Shown one piece after another: positions 39,333 to 51,766 of a stretch of DNA of 64,000 nt (the first letter of the stretch is position 1; each line of letters starts with the position of its first letter). The translations under genes and the position numbers were made by a program. Below the pieces are notes generated by a model that searched no databases, was not told the DNA's origin, and saw only the letters and a program-made list of their open reading frames with translations. Source of the stretch: Vespa crabro. Taxonomy: Eukaryota; Arthropoda; Insecta; Hymenoptera; Vespidae. The stretch is from the NCBI RefSeq assembly GCF_910589235.1, contig NC_060967.1, forward strand, positions 2,960,938-3,024,937, read 5' to 3'.

Positions 39333-39913
39333 TGCGGTTCAAATAAAAACCTTTAGTGATATGAGAAAAGGGATCTGTACTATTAACAAGTCACGAATTA
39401 CTTTTATATTCTTCCTTTCTTTTTTTTTTCCTCTTCTTTTTATAAGAACCTCTTTCTATTCGATTAAAAATTCTTATCAGCTGATAGTCTAATCTATTCC
39501 TCTAGGTAGGTATATATTTTCAATAAATAGCATTTCCTACTGTTGGCCTCCTCCACAAGCTAGGAAAGGGTTTATATCGATTAATAAGTTAAAACTACGT
39601 CTGTTGAGAGTACTATGTAATCAACGTGTCGTTAGTTCTATACAATTACCCATTGCGAAAGAGGGTACTTTTATATGGAAGTAAAATATCGTTTCATTCA
39701 ACGTATCAATATAAGTACATACTTGTTTCTTTCTTTCAGTTTATGGATATGTACGTATGTATTACAAGTCTAGTCTGCAGTGTGCAAGATATCTTCGGAA
39801 TAAAATGATCTGAAGTTATGTGAAGGAAAATACAAACAAATTGATAAAATGGACGAAGAGAGAAAAAAAAGTAAGTATAATTACGTTTTAACGAGACAAG
39901 AAAACGTCAAATT
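39333..39913. other. Intergenic region between odorant receptors 2 and 3
   Basis: No coding exon seen. A perfect 12-bp palindrome TATCAGCTGATA (39475-39486), containing an E-box CAGCTG, lies about 145 bp upstream of the copy 2 start codon and may belong to its promoter. Confidence 0.45.
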
Positions 39914-40611
39914 TTATTCTTCTATCATTTGTCTCATTGTCATGAAATAAGATGAAATTGTGTAAAAGAACTGTAAAAGAAAAAAATAGATATATTTAGT
40001 TGAAATTTTCAAATGAATTTTTCCTAATAAATAATATTTGAATATTGTCTCTTACATTTGCATAATATTCGAGAGTTAAATTGGGAAGTAGACCACCCAT
40101 TGAAATCAAAATTGGTTTTTGACTTCTTACTATTATAATGCGTACGTCGGTTGCCATGTTGGAAGTATCTTCGAACCATTTTGAATTATATGCCGATGTC
40201 GCGAGTTTCATACTCTAAAAAAATGATTTATAATTATTATTAGTTATACACAAGAGATAAATTTATAACAATATATAGAAATCAAAAAAATGTTTATACC
40301 GTTTCTTTTAAATCATCAGCAGGTAAAGCTGTAACATATAATCTTTGATAGCTAGCAATCATCATGCAAATAAACTGTAGCTCTATGTTTATTGGTTCAT
40401 GCTGTAAGAGCAATGTTTATTCATACCGACCAATTAATTATCTTGCTGATTAATTAATACAAATAAAATTAAAATATTTTTATAAGTTTTATATAACGCA
40501 CGTGTAGGAGCGAGAATGTCGCACCAATTGCAGTTGCGCCCATCGTCACGTTCGTTTTGAATAATAACATTTCAATAACTTTTTGTGTTTCGGATATGAA
40601 ACTAAAAATAG

Positions 40612-40665
<54 letters not shown>

Positions 40666-41556
40666 AGAGAAAGATTAGAATTAAAAATCATGGCCACAAA
40701 ATAAATGAATTATAATTTGTACTTGCTTTAATATCTTCTGATGTTCCTTAGCGCAATTTTTTATTTTATATTTGTCCGTAGCATTTTCAAGATTCAATCC
40801 TAAAATTTCTAATTTAGTAGCAGAGTACCACATCAACATTGCAATCATAAAATCCACACAAACGCATAATGCAGTTTGAAAGAGAACAATTACGTCCAAA
40901 ACGTATATTGGAATTAAAATGAATAATGATTTTATATCAAATGGAAACATAGCATCGCCAGGGACATCATTTTCCGCAAAGAATGGAGTAAAAGAAAATG
41001 CAAAGGCCGCTAGAACATTTGATATCGCCATTGTTGTGGAGATCGATGAATGATCTATATATTTTTGCATGATGGCTTCCTCCTCGATATTGCAATTATT
41101 AATAAATTCTTTCACTTCTTCCATGAGTTTCTGTTCAAGAATTTCATTTTATACATTTTATAAGAAATTATTTTATATTTAAATATAAAATATTTAATTT
41201 AATGAAATAAATCAAATAATATTGAAATATAACGAAACAAAGATTTCCATTACCTGTAAATTAGTCCTTTTGAATCTGCATAAAATTAAAGCAAGTATAA
41301 CGTCTATGAGAGTAGCTGTTTCGCATAAAGGTTTCATTAAACTAGCAACGTCCTTTTTATTTATATGATAATAATCGGCATAAAATAAAGTCAATAATAT
41401 TAGAAATGCATTTAATACTCCTAAAATCCAACCAACATCTCGTAAGATCATTTCAAAACGTCCTGCTTTCTGAGATCCCGGCCAAGTACTGGTAAAATTT
41501 CCAGTTAAATTTAATAAACGTAGTATTTGATTTGGTTTGATACGAAGTAGTATCAT
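39914..41556 (-). CDS. Odorant receptor (7tm_6 family), copy 3
   Basis: Third and most diverged receptor of the array. Exons from 5' to 3': 41556-41254, 41130-40727, 40601-40502, 40401-40300, 40214-40056, 39970-39914; 374 residues. Exons 3 to 5 are again 100, 102 and 159 bp. Exon 2 is 404 bp, one codon shorter than in its paralogs. ATG 41556 is used because the frame upstream has only a TTG. Exon 2 must end after AA, at a GC donor (GCAAGT), to keep the phase and reach KILNFISETQKVIEML. The nearby GT at 40722-40721 would shift the frame. The C-terminus FFYTISSYFMTMRQMIEE is a degenerate form of the family signature. Otherwise intact. Confidence 0.88.
40614..40663. repeat. (GA)n tract
   Basis: Lies in the second intron of odorant-receptor copy 3, just upstream (minus-strand sense) of the exon 3 acceptor. 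On the transcribed strand it forms a long CT polypyrimidine run. Confidence 0.9.
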
Positions 41557-42641
41557 AATTGAAAATTTTTCAATAACTATCAAAGGAACGATACTATTGA
41601 AACGAAACTACACTAAGAACGTTGCAAAATTATTAACTATAATATATGTGTACGATCATTTAGATCGATAAGTTATTAATTATTACCAACCGATAAATGT
41701 AATTATCTTTAATTTTCGCTACGTATCGCTACGATCAAAAGGTACTTATTTAATTATAATACACATTCTCTCGCGTGACTTTCTCTCCTAGTATAAATTA
41801 ATACTAACTCTATTCGCGTATGGTGTCTATACCATCGTTATTATTTAATACGTTATTCTAGAGTTCAAAAACATTTGATAGTTTTAGTAATTATCTAATG
41901 ATAAATTTTTCACGATAATTTGCAAAGATACTTTGCAAGAAATTTACTTTAAAATCAATTTCCAGTATAGAGATAATTATTAGATAGATCGGTATATACC
42001 ATTGATCGATAATCTTCTTAATTAAAAGGTAGAAACGTATATCGTAAAAATGTCTCATTGTTAATTCAATCTCTTTGAAAGATAGTGTAAAGCAAGCTAT
42101 GTTGCATTTTTAAAATTACCGCTTAAAGAAATTTCATTAACAGAGGGCAGTAATGTCAACGATTCTCATGCCGTCTATTGACGAATCATGTCTGATCGAA
42201 CGTTTTCTTTACTCGTATAAATTTTGCTATTTTCTTATCGTGCATATATATATATACATATATAGATATATATATATGTATATATATAAACATATATCTG
42301 TTAAAAAATCGAACTTTTGGCGCGTCGTACATCGTGTGCCCAAAATGTCTCTTTACTCGTCCTTGTCGTTGACTGTGTGGGTATTGAAAATTATTGTTTC
42401 GAAGAATAAGTGGTCCTTGTGTTTGGGTATTGTTTCTTAACGTATGCATCGTATTATAATCCATATAAAAGATTTATTTATTCTACGAATATTTTATACA
42501 TTTTTCATTATATTTTTTTTAGGTGTATTCTTCCTTCACATGTATGAACGCGCGCGCGCGCGCGCGCGTGTATGTTGTGTGTGCCTACGTGTTTTGTGTG
42601 TATTATAATATTTAATTAATAATATTAAGTGGACGAGTGAA
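41557..42641. other. Divergent intergenic region, odorant receptor 3 / JMJD4
   Basis: Both flanking genes start here and read outward. AT-rich, with TA-rich runs around 42245-42295 and a (CG)10 run close to JMJD4. No coding exon recognised. Confidence 0.55.
42549..42568. repeat. (CG)10 tract, potential Z-DNA
   Basis: Ten consecutive CG dinucleotides followed by TGTATGTTGTGTGTGCC, ending 73 bp before the JMJD4 start codon. This is the strongest alternating purine-pyrimidine CG run in the window. Confidence 0.9.
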
Positions 42642-44163
42642 ATGTACATTATGTTAAAAGTAATCGAAATAACGAAGAACGATATACCGTCCAATGCTAA
42701 ACATCTTCCAGCGATTGAATCGGTGAGACGAGTGAATCATAAATTGACATATAATGAATTTTTTCACACGTTTCTTATTGACAACGAACCATGTATTATC
42801 GATACCGCGATCACCGAAAGTTGGCCATGTAGACAACAGTGGGTATTAAAAGACGCGCCAAATTTTGAATTACTCGGTAGACTATTCGGTGAGCGCTGGA
42901 TGTTACAATGGAATTAAAATTATATATATATAAATATATATGTATATATCTTTTCTATTTTATTTCATTTTTTTAAAATTATTTTTTATTATTTTACAGG
43001 CCAATGTTTGGTACCTATATCCGATTGTAAAAGAAGATATTATAATTCGCAACTTAAAAACGATATGAATATGCAAGAATATTTGGATTATTGGGTTAAA
43101 TATAGAAACAATGATTATACAAACGATATGCCACTTTTGTATCTGAAAGATTGGCACTGTGCAAAAATTTTCCCTGATTTAATTTATTATGAAGTACCCC
43201 ATTATTTTGCATCCGATTGGTTGAATGAATATTACATTGCTAAGCCAGAATTAGAGGATGATTATATGTTTGTTTATATGGGACCAAAAGGAACATGGTA
43301 AATAAAATAATATACTTCATTTTGTATATATCATTTTTAAGATTATATGTTTTTTTTTTTTGTTTACTTTATCTTACAGGACCCCATTGCATGCTGATGT
43401 ATTTTTTTCATATAGTTGGTCTGCCAATATCGTTGGTAGAAAACGTTGGTTACTTTTTCCACCAAAAGAAGAAAATAAATTTCGTGATTCATATGGTCAA
43501 TTGGTATACGATGTACTTTCTGAGGATCTTAAGGATCATTCTAAGTATAAAGAGTACGATAGTCAAAATCTAAAATGTTTTGACGTAATACAAGAAGCTG
43601 GGGAGATTATGTTTATTCCATCGGGATGGCATCATCAAGTCTGGAATTTGGTAAGTACCTTTTGATATGCAAATTAAATATTATTTCAAAGACTATTTTA
43701 AAATAAGCCAAGTGTCGTTCAATAGGAAGATACTATTTCTGTGAATCATAATTGGATCAATGGATGTAATATATATACCATATGGCTGAGTTTGAAACAA
43801 CAATTATCTTCTGTTATGAAAGAAGTGGAAGATTGTAAAGATATGGTTAATTGGGTTGAACATTGTCAATTAATGTTGAAAGTTTCCCATGGAATGAATT
43901 ATATACAATTCTATTCTTTTATATCTTTTATCGCAACTAAACGTTTAGATTTTATTACAAAAGGAATAAGAGTGAATTCCTTCCGGAAATACGAATTTGG
44001 AATTAATCATTGTTCCTTTGATCTTACAATGTTAAAAACTGTTTTGGAAGATTTTATTATCGAAACTAAGGAGAAATCAATTTATAGTTTGATATCTGCA
44101 GACGACCAACCGATCAATTTATTAGAAAAAATCAATTCTGTACTTCGAGATGAAGATAAGTAA
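42642..44163 (+). CDS. JMJD4: JmjC-domain lysyl hydroxylase JMJD4
   Basis: Fe(II)- and 2-oxoglutarate-dependent oxygenase of the JMJD4 family. The human enzyme hydroxylates a lysine of translation release factor eRF1 and supports termination. Exons: 42642-42888, 43000-43297, 43380-43650, 43726-44163; phases agree, 417 residues. The iron ligands are visible as His186-Ala-Asp188 (in TPLHADVFF) and the distal His280 (in SVNHNWINGCN). GRKRWLLFPP follows the first pair, and EIMFIPSGWHHQVWN precedes the last, as in the family. The N-terminal part (TYNEFFHTFLIDNEPCII, LLYLKDWHC) also matches. The C-terminal helical region is less conserved. It converges on the H2.0-type homeobox gene, with poly(A) signals 2 bp apart. 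Confidence 0.95.
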
Positions 44164-44363
44164 TATCATTTTATATGAAGAACGATTTACTGTGATTTTA
44201 CCGATTGATATCATCGATATCGATTATCGTGACATCTAGCGATAAGATTTTTGAATTAATTTTTAAAGTGTGCCCCTGAGGATAGATAACACTTTTCACT
44301 CGCGTGTAAAAAGCACAACGATCTGTAAATACTTTTAATTAGATATAAAAAAAAGAGGATTGC

Positions 44364-44377
44364 AATAAAATTTTATT
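44364..44377. terminator. Paired poly(A) signals of two convergent genes
   Basis: Plus-strand AATAAA at 44364-44369, 200 bp after the JMJD4 stop. Minus-strand AATAAA at 44377-44372, 200 bp after the homeobox stop. The two hexamers lie 2 bp apart, so the 3' untranslated regions should overlap or abut. Confidence 0.65.
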
Positions 44378-44578
44378 TTTTCAAATTTTTTCCAACGTTC
44401 ATTTATACCTAATTCTTTTTCTCTTTTAATCCAATTATTTAATAGTTTAAATTATCTATCTGTGATCGTGTTAAATTAATGATAAAAATATACATCCTTG
44501 ATAATAGTTAAGGGTAAAATGATTAAGAAAAATTTTAGGAAAATTTCAATTCGATCCTAAAAATAAATCTGTCAATTA

Positions 44579-46582
<2,004 letters not shown>

Positions 46583-46941
46583 CGTTCTTGAATAAAACTA
46601 TAATTTTACTACGTTGACAATAGATGATCTATTTTTTCCATCACTGTTTGATACACAATTTAACAATGACAGAAGTTATATGAATATGAACATGTTAAAT
46701 GTTAATCACGCAAGACGGAATGATCACTGAGAAAATGCATAAGGGAATCTAACGTTTTGCTTTACTTAGCTTTGCCTTCCCAGAGAAGCCAGATTTTAGA
46801 GGAGAGTTAAAAATTCGAGTCAGCTTGGTACAATTTCGTCTTTCTCATTGGTTCACGAAAGTGATGTAGGCGTGGCTGGTTTGAAGACTCCTTCTTCCTC
46901 CTTCGAAGATGATGATGATGATGATGGTGATAATCTCTCTT

Positions 46942-46976
<35 letters not shown>

Positions 46977-47718
46977 TTTTTTTCTCTCTCTCTCTCTCTC
47001 TCCAATAATTGTTACAAATTGATCCAACTTTATTCTTAATTACTAATTCGATCTTTCAATATAAATCAAACGTAAAATATTTATTATCAATATTATTTAA
47101 AAATAATTAAATACATTAATTATCAATATTATTTAAAAATAATTAAATACATTAATAGAATATATTTGAAATAATTCGCAATGAATTAACTTTTTGCTTT
47201 GATATTTTAAGAAAGCTTTTTATAATGATCGACTATCGATTTCTACGGTATGAAAAAATATTAATGTATTAAAAAGAAAGACAGAAAGAAAAAAAAAAAA
47301 AAAGAAAAAAAAATTAAAGAAAGAAAATGTTAGAGAGACGTCTATGATACCTCCGGTGGTAGCCATATGGTTATCTTTCTACGTGGGCCTTTAGAGTATA
47401 CAGTCACTTAGGTGTTTATTTGAAGAGCCATGTTTGAAGCAGCCTCTACCCACACGCCAAGAATATTCTTCGGGATATGTACACATCGTGGTCCTCTATT
47501 CGATTTTATTAGGTTTTAGGATTTTCGAGGATCCACCGGATTTGTGATAATCAAAGCTTCGATTGAGTCGATTCGAGCCAATCGACGCTTTTATAGTGAA
47601 GAGCTGATGTATCTAACTATTACCTTTGATTCTGTCTAATCTATGTCTAATATTATATCTTTTTCTTCAGATTGAAATATTCATTGAAATATATAAAATT
47701 TTTTTTATATGCAATTTG
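46583..47718. other. Upstream region of H2.0-type gene
   Basis: Holds the homeobox promoter and the 3' end of the next minus-strand gene. A CT tract at 46938-47001 sits about 360-420 bp upstream of the homeobox start codon. Sequence near 47340-47480 is GC-richer and non-repetitive, a possible enhancer. A 36-bp tandem duplication is listed separately. No coding exon recognised. Confidence 0.5.
47083..47154. repeat. Perfect 36-bp tandem duplication
   Basis: Two identical adjacent copies beginning ATTATCAATATTATTT. The lack of differences points to a recent duplication. Confidence 0.85.
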
Positions 47719-48601
47719 TTAATGTTCGAAACGTGCATAAGTACGAGATAGCATAATCATTCCTTGATAAAGTTTATCCGTTTGAAAATTATTTTCCATT
47801 GGATCCAAAACGAGAAGATTCCTTTTAGGTCGTTGATACTTCTGTAAATTCTGTAGATTCTACGAAAAAGATGAGAGAATCAGAATTTATGGTGTCTAGA
47901 GGAGAAGAAAGAGAGAGAGAGAGAGGGAGAGAGAGGGGGAGATATATATATATATATAAACAACAAAATAATACGATCGTGGATTTACCGAAAAAACGAT
48001 GACGTTCCCATTGCCAGTCGAGTTTGTATTTCGCCTAATAGCTGTAATGATCAAAGTTAAGAGATAACCACCGAAAGCCAGGAAGGATAATGCAGTGACA
48101 GCTAATTGAAAGATTTTGGAAATCTTCGTATCTTTGCCCTTTTCTTCATAATAATCGCTTCCGTGACGTCTTATTGATAATTTATTGTTCCTTTTTAATG
48201 GCAAGGCTATTGGTAATGTTGATTTTATTCGTCCTTCAGGCTCCTCATACTTCTCAATCATCGATGTTTCTGTAATAGTTCATTTATTTTGTCAGAGTGT
48301 ATTTTTAAAAATGTTTTATTGTGTTTATCTTAATTGAATTTTGTGGAATATAGATATTGGATATAAATTTACATAGTTGCTTGTTTTCAATGAAAAGTAT
48401 TTTTAGCGATCTTGTTATATATTCTTGTTTATTTTATTTTCTGTATGTAATCAAAATGTCGTTAAGAAAAGAAATTTGATTAGTATTCAAATGAAGTAAT
48501 AATTTTGAGTTTAAAATTGTATTGCGATGAGAATGAATTTTATTTAATATAACGCAACGTAATTATATATATTGATCTGACCAAACGGTATTTTTTTTCT
48601 T

Positions 48602-48636
<35 letters not shown>

Positions 48637-48854
48637 TGAAATATTAAGAAAATAAACAAAAAAAATTCTATTTGTTTTTTTTTTTTTTTATACCGACCTA
48701 ATATTGGCGCAATCGATGACTTGATTTTAATCAGCTTATCCAAAGGTAACTCGCTCAAACTTTCAATTTCATCCTGATAAATATCCGCAAAATTTCCTGT
48801 TTCGAATTTCCATAAAGTAACTACGAAGAAAATAAAAATTCTTTGAGAATTCAT
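47719..48854 (-). CDS. Unrecognised small membrane protein
   Basis: I do not recognise the family. Exons from 5' to 3': 48854-48698, 48269-47989, 47859-47719; phases agree, 192 residues. The N-terminus MNSQRIFIFFVVTLWKFETG looks like a signal peptide. Then comes an acidic/Leu segment (DEIESLSELPLDKLIKIKS), a basic linker, one strong hydrophobic helix at about 105-130 (FQLAVTALSFLAFGGYLLTL), and a polar C-terminal tail ending SRTYARFEH. Exon 1 uses donor GTCGGT. A nearby GTATAA would put exon 2 in a frame with an immediate stop. The gene is divergent from the next one with 208 bp between starts, and both encode secretory-pathway proteins with one mid-protein hydrophobic stretch. This may reflect a shared origin, but no sequence match is evident. 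Confidence 0.7.
48605..48634. repeat. Poly-T tract
   Basis: About 30 T residues in the first intron of the unrecognised membrane-protein gene. Confidence 0.85.
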
Positions 48855-49062
48855 CGCGTTCGGTCGTCAAACTAAAACTGTAAACGAGTTTTTCTTTAGC
48901 ATCCTATTGTCGTCCGAATTGTTATGTGCTGTTAGTTTTTTTTAATGCTTGACTGACAGAGCGAAAAGTGCGTCAATTAAAATATAATTACATGGACACC
49001 CGTTACATAGAAAAAAAATTGAATCTTTTAGTCAGTCTTGAAATATTCTTTGTCGTGTTAAA
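48855..49062. promoter_or_regulatory. Candidate bidirectional promoter of two small-protein genes
   Basis: Only 208 bp separate the two opposing start codons, so a shared promoter is likely. The region is AT-rich with no obvious TATA box. Confidence 0.45.
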
Positions 49063-49993
49063 ATGTCCTCGATCAAAGTGATCCTACAATTCGTCCTCAT
49101 TTTAATATTCTTTGACATGTTTATCTTCGGAAGAGCAGATGGTAACAATTCTTCATAATTTTTTATATACAATAAGTATTAAACAAAAAAAAAATATTAT
49201 TTCTATCTTAATCACAGGGATGTTCGATAAGATAAAAACTGGTTTTCGTTACGCGAACGATTACTTGAAAATCGTCAAGGACGTTGCCAATCTTGTATCT
49301 CAAAGTTTAAATCCTGAAAAGGAAGAAACTTCTAAACGTGGAGATCGCGGAGGGGATGATAAAAATCAAGATTTTGGTCCAACCAACGTAATCTCAGCGT
49401 TCTTCAGATTACTCGGTCTTGATTCACAAAAGATCGCAGCTATTGCAGTGAACAGTGTTATTTTTCTTGCACAAATGGTAAGTTAAAATCAAAAGAAAAA
49501 CTGAAAATAATATCTTTAACATTTTGCTTTCTAATTTTGTTAGATCAGTTCTCTTTTTGGATTACCACCGGTGAAAGATGATAAAGTTGATCAGTCCATT
49601 GAAACTGAGTCACCTTGGGATCCATTGAAATTTATCCTAGAGAATAAAAATGATAAAGTGAGTCAAACCTAATTAGTGATAAATTAATGATAAAACAAAT
49701 TTCAATAAAATGTCTTTCCTTTTTAGATGACAAAATTGATCGAGGAGGCTCGTAACGAGGCACTTCCGGATCGATTGATGGACACAATAGATGGTTTCGA
49801 TTCAGCTTGCATCAGATTGTTACTTTGTAAAGCATCAATAGTGATCAGATCTGCTCAAGAGTCTCTGAAGAAGAAGAAGTCAAACGGGATTCGTTCGTTT
49901 ACCGCTTGGCTTCCGTCTAAAGAAGACTTCGAGAGGAACTCCGATGAGTGTGAGGACAAATACACAGATTGTAGATTATTTCCGGAATCATGA
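49063..49993 (+). CDS. Unrecognised secreted insect protein with C-terminal cysteines
   Basis: Family not recognised. Exons: 49063-49141, 49218-49477, 49544-49657, 49727-49993; phases agree, 239 residues. A clear signal peptide is present (about 1-25, VILQFVLILIFFDMFIFG). After it come an amphipathic lysine-rich segment, a charged linker, a hydrophobic stretch at about 92-120 (IAAIAVNSVIFLAQMISSLFG), then a C-terminal domain with four cysteines (SACIRLLLCK, DECEDKYTDC) that could form two disulphides. The pattern of signal peptide, hydrophobic middle and cysteine tail suggests an extracellular or membrane-associated protein. An AATAAA lies at 50133-50138. The divergent neighbour is also a small secretory protein. 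Confidence 0.75.
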
Positions 49994-50132
49994 GTTCAAG
50001 GAAGATGAAGAGAGGTAGAGAGAGGTAGAGAGAAAGAGAGAGAGAAAGAAAGAGAGAGTGAAAGAGAGAGAGAGAGAAACAGACAGACAGACAGACAGAG
50101 GAAGAGAAAGACAGAAGATCTAAAGATCCTGA

Positions 50133-50138
50133 AATAAA
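50133..50138 (+). terminator. Poly(A) signal
   Basis: AATAAA 140 bp after the stop of the secreted-protein gene. A GA-rich tract fills the 3' untranslated region before it (about 50010-50110). Confidence 0.55.
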
Positions 50139-50657
50139 AGTACCAACAATGTGTCTATTATTATTTTTTTGTTTACTTCATTCTCTTACGGACGCTAATG
50201 TTTCATATTCATTTTGTACAGAATTTTTCATCGGTTCAAATGTTAAAAGTATTTTGTCACATTAAAACTATGCGACTTACTGTCGTGAATTTAAATAATA
50301 TCGATACGTAGATTAAAAATTCTTTCCTTTTTTCTTTTTTTTTTTTTTTTTGAATAAAAATAACGTATGACAATCGATCTTTGCATATTTGCAAAATAAC
50401 ATACTAATAATCTTAATTCAATCGCATATACTATAAATAAGGTGAACGTAAAAAACATTAAGGACGGCACTGATATAAAGAACTATACTTTGGAGTTGAG
50501 ATAATAAATGATATAAATATTAAAAAGCATATTATTCTAAATTATTCTAATACGATAGTCGTTTAATTTATACGAAATACAAACGACATAGAAATCATTA
50601 GATAGTTTGACTAGAAAGAATATTTTTTTCGTTTATACTTCATTATTATTCTCTATT

Positions 50658-50718
<61 letters not shown>

Positions 50719-51025
50719 ATCTAATCATTCTTATTAATCATCAATAATCATCATCATCACTCCAAAGTGTAAGATCTCTAATTACATTACACGTTACATA
50801 TTTTTAATGAGATCACGATTATTGTGACCTAGGATCTATGCAGTTTAGATTTGCGCTATGAAACTTTCTAATCTCAAAATCTAATTAATATATCGAAAGT
50901 TAGTCACCGTATAATCCCAATCGAAGACTCAATCAAATTGAAAAAAACATTTGGCAATATTAATACCTGTATTAATTTCTCTTTTATATTTCGTGTTGTG
51001 GTTGTTTTTTTTTCTTTCTTTTTCT

Positions 51026-51057
<32 letters not shown>

Positions 51058-51214
51058 AAACGATTAAAACGTTAAACTGATATATTATGTATGTATGTAT
51101 ATATAAAGGTTTTTCTAATCGCTATGATTTGGCAATTGAGAGACGTGCTTTGATTAATTATTATGTTCGGAGTATAATGTAACGTTCTTCTTTTAATAGA
51201 ACGACCAATCGGTA

Positions 51215-51273
<59 letters not shown>

Positions 51274-51493
51274 CACTATGTATATTGCGAGGGACATTGA
51301 TCAAAGTATATATATATATATATATATATATATTTACGTATTCATTTTACGATTTCTAACGAAACGATATTTTTCCGTACCTGAGATATAATCGATTCGC
51401 GATCAATTAGGCGATTTGATTGATATTTACGTTCGAAAAGAAATCATCTCGATATTTATATAAAGAAGTTATCGGTATAAAAAAGATATCTAC

Positions 51494-51498
<5 letters not shown>

Positions 51499-51549
<51 letters not shown>
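51499..51549. repeat. (TA)n microsatellite
   Basis: Long TA run in the gene-free region, one of three within 350 bp. Confidence 0.9.
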
Positions 51550-51553
<4 letters not shown>

Positions 51554-51730
51554 TTGATTCTTTTTGATCATGTTTATGACATATCCTTCATTTTGTTTGT
51601 TTCTCTTTTATTTTTTCATTAACAATTTATAATTAAAAAAATATCGAATAGATTTCTCAAATACGAACGATACCAAAAATCGAATAATCGAATAAATAAA
51701 AAGATTTTTTAACTTTTGAAACCGTCTGAT

Positions 51731-51766
<36 letters not shown>

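Noticed and set aside
40722..40727. GT donor in exon 2 of odorant-receptor copy 3
   Set aside because: Using GTACAA gives phase 0 and puts exon 3 out of frame; the GC donor six bases upstream gives the family phase.
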